Shown: positions 38,589 through 50,019 of the stretch, in pieces | Numbering within the stretch: position 1 is the first letter of the stretch | How the letters are laid out: every line of letters starts with the position of its first letter | DNA from: Mactra quadrangularis | Taxonomy: Eukaryota > Mollusca > Bivalvia > Venerida > Mactridae | NCBI GenBank assembly: GCA_025267735.1 | Contig: CM046296.1 | Location: 27,182,464-27,246,463 of the forward strand | Length of the DNA: 64,000 nt | Direction of reading: 5' to 3' | Notes under the pieces: generated by a model | What the model saw: only the letters and a program-made list of their open reading frames with translations | The model's database searches: none | Told to the model about the DNA's origin: nothing | Translations under genes and position numbers: made by a program

Positions 38589-38832
38589 CTATTGTTCTGG
38601 TATGGGCGAGATTTTCACAGATGGCTTTCTCATTTCCATCATTAATATTTCTCCTCCTATTCTTACACATCGACACACAACCCCTTTTCTTCTACATACT
38701 CTTCCTTTTGGACACCTCCGACGACAACATGTACGAGGTTGTATGACCAAGGATTCTGTTTGGTCCATCAGCATTATCAAACCAACAAATATTATTATCA
38801 AGGTTATGGATTTCATTGTATTTGGTGTTTGC
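38589..38832 (-). CDS. Secreted cationic six-cysteine peptide (possible antimicrobial peptide)
   Basis: The 75-codon frame runs 38816-38589. On the minus strand the ATG follows by 16 bases a good acceptor (TTATTTTATTTCAG at 38833), so a 5' untranslated exon upstream is likely but was not found. Residues 1-23 are a hydrophobic signal peptide (MKSITLIIIFVGLIMLM, then a polar end DQTES). The mature part is strongly basic and has six cysteines in about 22 residues, spaced CC-x3-C-x5-C-x6-C-x-C (TCCRRRCPKGRVC, VVCRC). A tail of about 25 residues without cysteine follows. I do not match it to a named family; the pattern differs from the defensin, mytilin and myticin patterns I know. Host-defence function is inferred from charge, size, cysteines and secretion. 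A signalling peptide is the main alternative. Confidence 0.55.
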
Positions 38833-38873
38833 CTGAAATAAAATAAGTTTTAACAGTTAAAATCTGTAAGAGA

Positions 38874-39077
38874 ACAACAAGTTGATCATAATTATTTTCT
38901 ATAGATTCACTTGCACCTTAATTCTGACGGTTTTTACAAAAAAAAATGTATTTCCTCGCTCGCTTATAAGGCATTGGTCAAACTGCTATATAAAGCATCT
39001 GAATTAAGATTTTTTTCTTCGCTCGCTCACCCCATTTTTTCCAGGAAAATCTATAGAACACATGATCAACTTGTTGT
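38874..39077. mobile_element. Short MITE next to the secreted-peptide gene
   Basis: Terminal inverted repeats ACAACAAGTTGATCAT plus CTATAGATT are found at 38874-38907 and, as reverse complement, at 39046-39077. The ~200-base element also contains two CTCGCTCGCT motifs. It lies about 40 bases upstream of the peptide gene's acceptor, inside the presumed 5' intron. Confidence 0.65.
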
Positions 39078-39120
39078 GGCCTAATGTATTTTGTAACTTA
39101 TTTCTTACATTAACCTGAAA

Positions 39121-39349
39121 GCTGCGGCCGTGGCGTAGTGGTTAGCATGTCTGACTTCGAATCCGAAGATCACGGGTTGGAAACCTGGTCGCGGCAGGTC
39201 ATACCCTATACATGAGTTGTCGGCCTCGTGGTAGGGTAAGTTAGTACTGGTGATAGAAAGGTGTCCAGGAAACCTGTAGTAGGAAGAGCTGACCGTCGTA
39301 TGTATGACCTATATATGTGTTGAACACGACATTAAAAAACAAAAACAAA
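39121..39349 (+). mobile_element. tRNA-headed SINE with 14-base target duplication
   Basis: The first ~75 bases resemble a tRNA: A box around TGGCGTAGTGGTTAGCA, B box around GGTTGGAAACC. The body continues to an A-rich end (TTAAAAAACAAAAACAAAA). A perfect duplication, ACATTAACCTGAAA, flanks it (39107-39120 and 39350-39363), so the limits are firm. The 3' part is related to the headless copies at 9541-9709 and 44197-44357. The B box is degraded relative to a working tRNA, so it is not a tRNA gene. Confidence 0.85.
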
Positions 39350-39363
39350 ACATTAACCTGAAA

Positions 39364-40223
39364 ATAATTGCATACGAGTATCTATTGATTGTTCTATCTG
39401 CATTTGATAATTTAAACATTTGTAGAGTTACATCACAAACCTTTGTATCTACACTCATTTTTCAAAAAGTTTTAAAAATGGAGAACCCAGTCAAGGAGGA
39501 TAAGGGTCTAGAAGATTCCACACCTTGAATTATCAAAATATGTTGAACAATTGGATTTGAAATGATTTGTACACCTTAACTTCTGTGAAAACTCTTTGGT
39601 TACATTGTAAATCCAACCCTAGAAAAAAAATGACTCCGGATCCATCCTTGCTGAACTGTATGTAACTTAATGAGGCTGAAAACCTTCGCTGTACAACAAA
39701 CATTTTACTTTAATATCATATCTGTGTCAAATTTTTCCTTAACATTCAAAATATGTTTGTAAAGCACAATTCATTAAATGATAAGACTTTGTTATAATAC
39801 AACTTGATCTTGATATTTACAAGTCTTTTCTTGTCTGGAGTATTCTTTTATCACTACAAATCACTACTTAAACTGTGGAATTAATTCAATTTTTATGTAT
39901 ACATGTACATTAAAACCTTACCTTCAGTGTTTAATAAAATGTTTCCAAACTTTGAACGTTATTATTCCTCACTCTGTATATAATAAATTGGCGAAGTTTA
40001 AGTAAACAGTATAAGGAAAATAGTAAATGAAGAGACAGTATTACTGTTTATATACTTGTATTTTTAACGTAATTAACATCATCGTCTTACATGGTTACGC
40101 TACATATCTCTAGGTCACTCCTTAGGACATTCCTCTAGGATGTACTTGTTTTTGTTTTTATGAAATACATCATTTATCAACATTGTTTTCAGTTATTTAT
40201 TATGATGGGCTCACCTATTAGTA
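39364..40223. other. Gene-free intergenic stretch between two SINEs
   Basis: AT-rich sequence. The open frames here extend out of the SINE and have no recognisable domains. Confidence 0.4.
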
Positions 40224-40444
40224 GGAGCAGTAGTCCAGTGGTAGGATGCGCACTTCGAGAGGTCACGAGCTCGAATCCCACCATGGGCTCTGCTAATTTC
40301 CTTGAGCAAGAAATTTACCTGCGATTGCTTCACTTCACCCAGGTGTAAATGGGTACCTGTGAGGGTGGTATAATTCCCTTGTGCCATAGTGTCGGCTGCA
40401 CTAAGCGGAGTAAAAAGACTTCCCAAGGAGATTGATAGATAGAT
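40224..40444 (+). mobile_element. Second tRNA-derived SINE, of a different family
   Basis: The head has an A box (TAGTCCAGTGGTAGG) and a B box (AGCTCGAATCC). The body contains CCTTGAGCAAGAAATTTACC and then TTCACCCAGGTGTAAATGGG, resembling the conserved central domain shared by SINE families across animals. It ends in a GATA-rich tail (TTGATAGATAGATA). Both strands show short open frames over it, which I treat as by-products. Confidence 0.75.
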
Positions 40445-43400
40445 ACCAGTAGCTCAATGACCAGGGGTAATAGCTGTAAAGTTTGTTAACGTGCAAAAGC
40501 ATGAAACTTAGACTATTAAATGTAATTACTTACTTACCAGATCAGCCTTCGATACTTATTAACCAGTACATTTTTACATTTCTCAAGAGCTTGCAACTTG
40601 TTATATGAAGAAAATCTGCATTATACCCAACTTTAAGACCACAATGTATTTTTTATCAAAGCCCTTAGCTAATCCTTCTCAACTTTCTACTATCTTTGCT
40701 GGCTTTTGAATAGCTACAGGCTTCACCTCTTAATGTTAGTCTCCTCTCAACAACAGTTTCATCCCAACAAAAATCACCACTCATTTTTCAAACAAAAATT
40801 ACACATACGCATTACTGGCAACCTATATATCAGCAAGGGTTAAAGGGCTGATCCGTAAGTAAGTTTAGGGATCTGTAAAAGGTTTCTTTTCCTATTTTAA
40901 AGCTGCCAATATTATGAAATTCATTAATTTAAGGATTTTTACAATTTTGAACTCTCCTATGTATCAATCACCACAATGTTGGCTGCTGTAGAGGTTTCAC
41001 TGTAAATCCTTTAACAATTTATCAAGAACATTCATGATTGACTTATTATGAAGTGCTTTTCTTCCAAGAAACAATAACTTATGTTATAAAATGCATCATT
41101 AAGTTTTGAGGTGTGCTTAAAGGTGAAATGTACCTAAAAATGATGCAGCTCACTTGACATACTTACTTTATTGCTGAAAAATATACACCTACATAAAACA
41201 CTTAATTAATGAATGTAGGGCATGCTGATGAAGTAAACAAATATGAAATATAAATCATTTTGATTGATGTGTATGACAGGCTATGTAAAATTACAGGCTG
41301 TGTGTAAAATAAAAGGGAAAGGCTAATGGAAGAAAAAGATTGTATAACTATGTCTCTCTCAAAAAGAGTCACTAGTAAATAGTTTGTAGATTTAGCCTGA
41401 GTTCAATGAAATACAATTCTAATATCATTGAGTATATATTTTAATATAGTTAGTTTATAATGACTCATGTCAATTGTAAAACCACTGCTCAACAATGCTG
41501 TCTAACAGCAATCACTCAAAACAAGTCTCCTGTCATCTACAGCTTTCTTCCTGTAACAGCCACCTAACATTGTAACCTTTGGACAAGAGTATATTTTAAC
41601 CCTGGGTACTTTGTTTAAGCAAGTGTTTTAAGACCTCTTATATGATTACACATGCAAAATATACTAGCACTAGTTGGCATGGTTTTAGACTAGACATCTG
41701 TTAAATTACTCATACATGTATAATATATAAAAATTAAGACTTATGGTAGAGTCAAGACCACATAATCTTTGATAATGACAAAAGTATTAAAATCAATCAA
41801 TGATTAAGTTTTATGTTTTATTACAAAAATAGCAAAATACCAGCAAAACATACATACATATACTGAAAATAAATATTGTATGAGATATAATAAATTATAC
41901 TGTTGAGATGCTATACAGTAAATTTAAAGAAATATAAATATAATGCATGGTGTTACACACCACTTTGCAACAATATTTTATCCATATCGAGGCATTCAAT
42001 CATCCTCATGACTGTTGCAGGTCAGGCATTTTTTTTAACACTGGAAGACCAATAGCAAAAAAAAATTATTGGCAAGCCAAAGATCATTGAAAAAAATATG
42101 GTATATAATGTTACAGTTAAAGAGCAACAAAAATTAAAACATAGTTCACAACTTCACATTGTTATAAATATTTGTATACATATAAAGTTATCATAATAGT
42201 CATAAAGTAGAACTCCCTAAATACTCTAGACACAACATTGGAAGACTGTTCACAACATGTTTTAAAAAATTGAGAAATCTGAAATCTCAAATTTTGATCT
42301 AAATTGTGACCAAGTTAAAGTAAATATTTAATTAACAAAAAAACTACACTTAAATACGTTCAGGGAATTATGCCTGAAACATTCTTGAAAAGAAAATAGC
42401 AAACACAAATTATATTTATTAGTAAAGGACAAATATACAATGTAATATCAATCAAGGAGCAAGGTTCCAGATATAAAATCTACTATAGTGTTTCTGGAAA
42501 TCTCTAACCATGCCGGCCGCATATGATATATCAATAGTACTTTTTCATGGATGAAGTTAAAATACATAAAATACATAATTTCATTATTTTGAATGCTTAA
42601 ACAGATGGCAAGAACCCCTTTACATGTCTCAATAATTCTGATCTTCAGAGCCACAAGTGAAAACTTTATACGTTGCACATTATTTGTTTCATACAGACAT
42701 TCTCATGTTTTAAGGCACTTGTATGTTTAAAATACATATAGTTAAAGCCGAGTTTAAGTTTACAATTAGTGTATACTCATCACTATTATATATGTCATTT
42801 AAAATGTTAAATTAAAATAAATCTGATACAGGTCAAACTCATTTTTGCCCATTCAACAACTTTCAAAAAGTGTCACAAAACAGCATGTGGAAATGGTGAA
42901 TAGTATAAAACACTGAAGAGGGGAGTGTATCTAATTTAGTCTTACAAAAACAGCCTGTTTTCATAATCATTACATACATGTAACAGTTGAGTATCTGATT
43001 AAACCTGTTGAGCAATACTTAAAACAATACTATATAATGATTGATAAAGTATTTGTGTTAACTCCCACACTAGTTTGGTCCCTTCATATTTCCAATAAAA
43101 TAAAAAAGTTATAGCAATAAAAACTCAGATCAACACTGAACAAATCACAGCAGTCAGCATTACCAGCAAAAAATAGTCAGGATAATGAATAGCTGAGTTA
43201 AACTATATTAACTAAGGGAGATTATATTGATGTTTTCAGTAGTCTTTTTTATCTTTTCAAAGAGAGAAGTAAAGTTCAAAATCATTGCCATCAATACAGC
43301 TGTCATCAGGGTTTTCACTGACACACACATCCTACACCTGTATATCACAAAATGACCCAAAGTTTTATTTTGCAAGTTTATTTGATGCATTTTCGTCACA

Positions 43401-43495
43401 ACAACTTTTTTTGGATTTCATTACTTTTCATCCATGAAGTTGACATATAATAGTACATTATACAAACAGATTACTTATTCTATGTAGATAATATA
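40445..43495. other. Gene-free intergenic and 3' flanking stretch
   Basis: AT-rich sequence downstream of the C6orf89-like gene (minus strand). It may include a long 3' UTR. No other gene or bounded repeat was recognised. Confidence 0.4.
43364..43382 (-). promoter_or_regulatory. Candidate poly(A) signals of the C6orf89-like gene
   Basis: Two AATAAA hexamers on the minus strand (plus-strand TTTATT at 43364-43369 and 43377-43382) lie about 115-130 bases after the stop codon. Confidence 0.45.
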
Positions 43496-46400
43496 TCACA
43501 CATCCCATTTAGCACCAAGTTGTACGTTTATACTTGTATCTTTACCACATGTAGTAAATTCTATATCATAGTAAAAATCTGTAATAATCACTGAAATAGA
43601 AAATACAATGTATATACATGTATGTATTAAGATTACAAAAACTATCTAATAATAATAGCTATACAGCACCCTCTAAAAATCTTTGGACAAATCGTGTTTC
43701 GAGAATGATATGATACAATGAAAAAAAAAATGAAAGAAAAAGTCGTCTGAGCAAATTCCAAAATCAACAATAATTACTTTATCAAAATAATAATTCAAAC
43801 CATGCAACATAAAACCAATGATCTTTTATAATAATTAAAAATTACTAGTGGCTAGCTAGTCATTTTTTTCTTAAAATATTATTTGTCTTAAGTTTTATTA
43901 TCATACCTACATTTTACTATTCAAGCTAAATTTTTCTTATTAAATTAACATTAAATACATTAAATATACTTACAAGCAGTACCTTCATACAATATAGTTT
44001 GTATTGGTTGACATATATTATCACATGGTTCTCTAGGTGTTAATGTTATAGACTGGTTACCAGTTATCTGTATTAATATTGTAACTTCTTCAATATATTG
44101 TACCTAAAATAGTCACAGTCTAAGATGAAATAACTAGCTAGACAAAGGCAACACAAAAAAAGGTTGCTTAAATAGTATACAAAAAAGTTGCTATATTTTG
44201 TTTGTTTGTTGGGTTTAACGCCGTAGCAACACATAGTGTAGGTCATATAACGGCGGTCAGTCAACCTACTCTCCTCCTGGACAGGCTAAATCTCTGGATT
44301 TAGCTGTTAACCAACTACTAAGCACATACTTTCGTCTGTGACTGACAACTGCCCTACATAATTAAAAATCATAAAAGTTGCTATAAAGACCACCTTTGTT
44401 ATTGCAACATATTGCGTTATTTGACAATAATTTTTAAGTCTCAAATACAAATGTACTTAATTTTTTATTGAAAAAAGTCTCTAAATTAGTAATAATCATT
44501 CTGCTAATAAATCTGTCGATGGTACATGTAATCTATATCTGATGATACATGATATGACAAAAGTTTTTAATATATAATAATTTTAATATTAGTCTGTAAA
44601 CCTTCCCTCAAAATACTCAAATAGACAGATTCCATAACCTTCACAGAGAATTCTATTCTTAAACTACTGAAATCAGTATTGATACTGAAAGTGTTCATCC
44701 ATTTGTTCACATAATGATAATAATCATTTCAAAAAGTCAGCCCTGACACAACACTTTTAAAACACATCATGTGCTCAGATTTTATAACATATTACTATTT
44801 TAAGTGACTGTGTAGTATATCTTTGTCTTTCAATTCACAGCTAATTTTCTGTTGACCAGTGTTTTACTATTTTTCTACTGTCAACTAAGTTCATTAAATC
44901 ACAGAGACATATTTTTTACAAAAAAACCTTTACACTATGTTCATTTAAGTTGAGCTAACAAGAGCTAACAAAGTAAACTGTATACCTCAACAAGATCATT
45001 GCTGGAAAAGTCAGAACATAGATATATTCCATTTGAAGGTACAAGCTCTAAAGACAAAGGTAGATAATCTGGGCGTTGATAAACTTGACGAAATAATTTA
45101 GCAGCTGCTGTGAAACAATTTCTCCTGTAACAAATACATAAGAATAGTCTATGTAATATATGAGAGGCCACATAAACAATTTCATTATACATCAAGAAAG
45201 GTAATTACATTAGATAGGCTTAAGTATCATGCTGATGGGCATTCACTAATTTTATATCTAATACTCCTAGTGACTGGACCTTTGTGGTGCTTTTCACAAA
45301 AATATTCACGAAAAAAATCTTAGTAAGTCAAAAGCAAGAAACATTAACAATATGCTCATGTTTTTGGCTTATCAATTCTAAATATAATACAAATTGTGTA
45401 GAATTGTGTATACCTTTTGAATATCATGTCATAGTTATGCTTATTATCTGTCTGACTTAGAAATGCTAATTATATGAAACTCACTTACGAAAAAAAAAAT
45501 ACAAAAAGAATTTTTGTGAAATGCACCTCTAGTGTGTATCTATTTATCAATCTCTTGGTGGAGACTTTTATTCTGCTGATAAATTGACACAATACTATAT
45601 CACCATAAAACAGCAGTTAGATAATGAGCAGATAGTGTCATAGTACAACATCAGAACCTGTGATCCAATAGTCGAGAATATGCATCATGTCTAAGTACAT
45701 ATATCCTCAATGATTTAATATAAAGTCACAGATCAAAGATTTAATAATTGGGTCACATTTGAAAAAGAAAAGTAAGAGAATGTAAAACTGAAACAATAAT
45801 GAAGCAAGGGGTGTATCAATTCTTACCACAGTCCAAAGTATTGTGTTATTTTACTATTTCTAATATCTTCTAGAAAAAGTCTATGATCAGGTCTATTCAT
45901 TTTAATGTTACTTTCAAAATCACAACTAGTATAAAGTCTCATATCATCATCATCTAAGTATAACTGTGGATGAAAGAAGTTACATTTATAAAAACAGACA
46001 TGCTTTTTTAGCAATTTTATTGTATAGTGCGACAGAATTAACCTGAGCTTGACCTTAATGCAAGAATACATTTAACTCGGTATTTATTTTCTATTTATGT
46101 CTTCAGGTGTAAATTGCATTCTATCAAAGCTTTCGGCAAAATACACGCTTTGATCAATTTATTCAGTTTTTATAGGAATAAATACTTTGAAACAGTGCCA
46201 CAATATTTGGGACGTGTTTCTCCATGAATGAATGTGTCCAAAATTATAAGTACAATAACATGCAATTTTACAAAATTGATTTATAGTCACATAGGCTATT
46301 ATAAAAACGTGTACAATTGCATACACGCCTTTGAAAACTCCGATCAATTGTAAGTGAAACATGTAATTATTATAATAAGGTAGTTCAAGCTCAGGTTAAT

Positions 46401-49202
46401 ATTGTCGCACTATATATGTTACTATAAGTCACTATCGATAGTAATAAAACTGAAAAGAAAGTGTGCTGTTATCCTCAATGTGTTCAATATATTTCAGTAT
46501 TGAGGAAGTGTGCCAAAATATCAATGTCATTTTACTTTCTGGTCATTTCCCATCAGCAGTCCAATAGTGACAAACACTTTCCATGAGAAATTTGTTACAT
46601 AATTAGAAACAAGTAATTAACACAGACATTATCAAATGATCGAATGATACAATATCTTTTAATCTGAACTATATCAAGTTTTTCCAATTAAAACACCTTT
46701 GAAATAATGCAAAAGTGGCCATATTGTTGTAATAAACAAACAGCAGTCTCATTATAATAAAAAAAACTTCATCAGTGTCACCCTACCTTAATAATATCAT
46801 CTATAGTTAATGTATTGCTATCAGAGACTGTATAGTTTATATGTATGGGTTTGTCTTCATCAAGATATTTGATAACAACTTCAATATCAGACTCTGTTAG
46901 TATACCAATATCTGTTATACTTGAACAGTTCTGGAAAAGAATAAGATATGACAGTTTCATTAGAATTTAACATGGGTAAAAGTGAAAAAAAAAAATCCTG
47001 AACCAACTCTTTTTTGTCTTCTTCAGATGAAAATATCCACTACAACATCCTCCTATGAAAACTGACATGATTGTGATTTCAATAGAAAACAATAATTATT
47101 CTCTCCATTGAAGCATGTATATTCAAAAACAGTACTTAGGCTGTTGATTTCCTATAGCATCAGGACTTGTCAGTAATTTTTATACTAGATTGCTCAGTCC
47201 AACAACCAAATATTATGTTTTATAAACCAAAAGTTTACTAGCAGAAACAGGTTGCCCAAACCCAAATTTAGGTTGTCAGGGGCAATCTGGCGAGCTTTGA
47301 TGTTGAGCCCTCGAAATCTGTATGAAGTGAAACAGAAGAAAGCACTGGAATTTCTAATGTCAAGGATTAAATTGCCATAAACCTACCTGGCAATCCTCTG
47401 TTTGCAACTGATGAACTTCATCCACTTTGAAACTATTAGGTACAATACATGGTATCCTGTGAAAACTTCTCCAATCTATCACAGGTAATGTCTGAAATAT
47501 AAGGAAAATAATGTTATGTAAAATCTAAAACAAAAAAGTCGAACATGCATAAGCAACAAGAAAACAACTTTTATGAAATGATTTCAGCAAAGTATGGGAT
47601 ATGAGGCCAGACTCATAAATGGATAGAGGCTTTTCTGACAGGGCGTACTCAGCATGTTATTGTCGATGAGGCCAAGTCAGAACCTGCTCCTGTTATCAGC
47701 GGAGTACCTCAGGGAAGTGTACTGGGACCAGTCCTCTTCCTGATTTTCATCAATGATCTGCCTCTACAAGTTTCGTCCAAAGTAAGGTTATTTGCAGATG
47801 ACTGTGTAGTGTACAGAGAGATCAGGTCAAACCAGGACTGTCATATTTTGCAGAATGATTTGAACAGACTAGCAGAGTGGGAGAAACTCTGGGGTATGGA
47901 CTTCCACCCAGAAAAATGCAGTATCCTATGAGTCCAGGAAGAGAGAACCCATACTACATGATTACTCCTTTAAGGGCCATACACTGACCATTGATACAAC
48001 TTCAAAGTACCTCGGAGTAAACATTAACATGGACCTCTCATGGAACACTCACATAGATACAATGGTGAAGAAAGGCAACAGCACTCTTGGCTTCTTGCGC
48101 CGGAACTTGCGAATTAGCAATGAAGAGACAAAGACAGGTGCCTACACATCACTCGTGAGACCTACTTTCGAATACTGCTCCACAGTGTGGAATCCATATA
48201 CCAAGGATAGAATAAATAAAATCGAGATGGTACAGAGAAGAGCTGCCAGATATGTAACAAACAGATATCATAACACTAGCAGCGTAGCAACAATGATAGA
48301 CCATCTTGGGTGGGAGACCCTAGAAAGCAGACGTACAAAGGCACAGTTGACCATGCTCTACAAGATCTTCTACAACCTTATAGATATACCTGCTGATGAG
48401 TTCCTGACCCCAGCAAACGTCAACACAAGGTCATGTCACAACAAGAAACTACGTCTACCTGCTGCATCTACAGTTTACTACCAGAACTCATTCTTTTCAC
48501 GAACAATCTCACTATGGAACAAACTACCAGCAACCATAGCAGAAGCCCCTGACTTGGTATCCCTCAAGCAGGGTCTTTCTCAACTACACTTCTAGATCTG
48601 CAGTCGGCGCCCAGCTACAAGTAACTTCTTATGATTCTTAAAACTCTGAGTTTTGAGATGAAGGGGCGATCTTTTAACTATCAAGCTTTTCTTACTTTCC
48701 TTTATTCTTTATATTCTCTCTCTTATTTTTTGATCAGTAACCACCCGTCGCGTAATAGTAAAGTGGGACTGAGACAACATAAAATGTAGAAAGCTGTAAA
48801 GTTTTACTTAGTAGTGATCATGGTTCAAAACTGTAGGACCAATAACTGAAATAAATCAGGTCAAATAAAGTTTGCATAAAATGCCAACTTGTTGAATAAC
48901 AACCTCAGATAAATACTTACCGTCATAAGCAGTTGTCTTTGAATGTAAGAGCACAGTTTGGATGCTGGCTCTACCAAAACAATCACAGCAACCAAACAGG
49001 TCAATATTGAGGACACAAAAATAAATGATTTTGAATATTTTTCTTTCCCCTCTTCTGGTGGATAAAACGATTTTGCAGCATTCTTAATTCTAAAGCCTGA
49101 GATGTTTCTAGAACTACATTCTTCTTGCAATCGGACAATTTCGTAATGCAGCTGATGAAGTTTTGCATCAACTTCGTTACTTTCGGTTTCGGGGGCTGCC
49201 AT
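43496..49202 (-). CDS. C6orf89: C6orf89-like type II membrane protein (bombesin receptor-activated protein homologue)
   Basis: Predicted CDS, minus strand, exons 49202..48921, 47491..47387, 46930..46787, 45963..45827, 45124..44986, 44103..43974, 43590..43496; 1032 bases, 343 aa. All introns are GT-AG and phases match. Length agrees with human C6orf89 (about 347 aa). Residues 1-55 are cytosolic and helical (LHQLHYEIVRLQEECSSRN). A single membrane segment lies at about 61-80 (FIFVSSILTCLVAVIVLV), with a lumenal C-terminal part containing N-glycosylation sites (NCS, NYT, NQS). Family points: WRSFHRIP after the membrane segment, a central DCQNCSS block, KLYLDDDDM, and near the C-terminus P-x2-PC-x3-CQPIQ, then a Gly and a D-Y/W pattern, aligning with C6orf89. 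The human protein sits in the Golgi and other membranes and has been linked to bombesin receptor signalling; its chemistry is unsettled. Identity is modest, so the family call is likely but not certain. Intron 1 contains a LINE on the other strand; intron 5 contains a SINE tail. Confidence 0.72.
43660..43810 (+). mobile_element. Tc1/mariner-like terminal fragment, second copy
   Basis: Aligns in the same orientation with 26028-26170: TATACAGCACCCTCT, TTTGGACAAAT, and GAGCAAATTCCAAAATCAAC. It lies in intron 6 of the C6orf89-like gene. No opposite end or transposase was found. Confidence 0.35.
44197..44357 (-). mobile_element. Headless SINE tail copy (minus orientation)
   Basis: Reverse complement of 9541-9709, with the A-rich tail seen here as TTTTGTTTGTTTGTT at its left end. 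It sits in intron 5 of the C6orf89-like gene, in the same orientation as that gene. The short open frame over it is not a gene. Confidence 0.6.
47588..48780 (+). pseudogene. 5'-truncated, frameshifted non-LTR retrotransposon (LINE)
   Basis: Reverse transcriptase motifs are visible in one frame from about 47600: GVPQGSVLGPVLFLIFINDL, then the catalytic LFADDCVVY and WGMDFHPEKC. The frame is broken near 47925 by a stop and a one-base shift. The second frame, open to 48595, carries the usual downstream region (YLGVNI, RPTFEYCSTVWNP, MVQRRAARYV, FFSRTISLWNKLP). The 5' end starts inside the reverse transcriptase domain and an early stop is present, so the copy is dead. It lies antisense in intron 1 of the C6orf89-like gene. 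The CR1/Jockey-like group is likely; the 3' limit is approximate. Confidence 0.85.
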
Positions 49203-49439
49203 GTTTGTTCGGTATTGACTAAAACATTAGCGACTTACCGTAATATCGTTATCATCATAATGACCGAATTTAAGGGAAAGTTTGTTTTTATTATTAAATT
49301 TAATTAACACTATATGGAAAATGTTTTAGAATTCAAAATTATGATTATTTTAGGCGAATTAATCATGTTTTATAATCATTTAATGAACCATAATTTCTTT
49401 CTTTTATATTTTGCGCGTTTTACGTCTCATTACACACTT

Positions 49440-50019
49440 TAGGAAAAAAAGGCGAATCCTAAAACACTGACCGCTTAACTGACGAGTTAAATATAGTGCG
49501 CTTAACTGACGAGTTAAATATAGTGCAATTATGTTCTTAACTGACCAGTTAAATAAAGAAGGGATTAAAAATGACTGTATTGCTTGAGTGTTTTTGAGAT
49601 ATTGTTGGAGTTTTTTGTTGAAATTTTATGATGATGATGTGATATATTATCTTATTCAATAATGTCATTATAAGAAATTATGATTAGATTGATTTTTTAT
49701 GAAATTGCATAAAAGATACTTTGAAGTAGAAAAATGCGATAGCGATGTGACATATGATAATTTTTCACAAAATCAAATTAATAATTTTTAGGGTATTTAA
49801 CAGTAGGGCAAGACGTATTTTCCTAATAAAATTATTTAAATATGATATTTAAATGAGTAATTAGTAATCAAATGAGTGTAAAATGCTTAACTGACCAAAT
49901 GAATAAAGATGGCTTACTGACCAAATGAGTTAGTGAGTATATTTTAATATTTCAATAACGAGCGTTTAATGAGCAAACTAATGTCGAATGATTTATTGAC
50001 CATTGGTTAAATTAAAAAA
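49440..50019. repeat. Outer scattered copies of the TTAACTGACC satellite
   Basis: Copies of CTTAACTGACGAGTTAAATA at 49480-49555 and CTTAACTGACCAAATGAATA at about 49884-49930, with unique AT-rich sequence between. They lie outside the arm that has an inverted partner, within about 240 bases of the C6orf89-like start codon. Confidence 0.7.

Noticed and set aside
39124..39196. A tRNA gene
   Set aside because: The tRNA-like part has a degraded B box and is the head of a SINE with a body, A-rich tail and target duplication.
40224..40295. A tRNA gene
   Set aside because: A and B boxes are present, but the sequence continues into a SINE central domain and a GATA tail.
48861..48920. Extension of C6orf89-like exon 1 to the in-frame stop
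   Set aside because: A consensus donor (ACG then GTAAGT) lies at 48920, and exon 2 continues in frame with family-like sequence.
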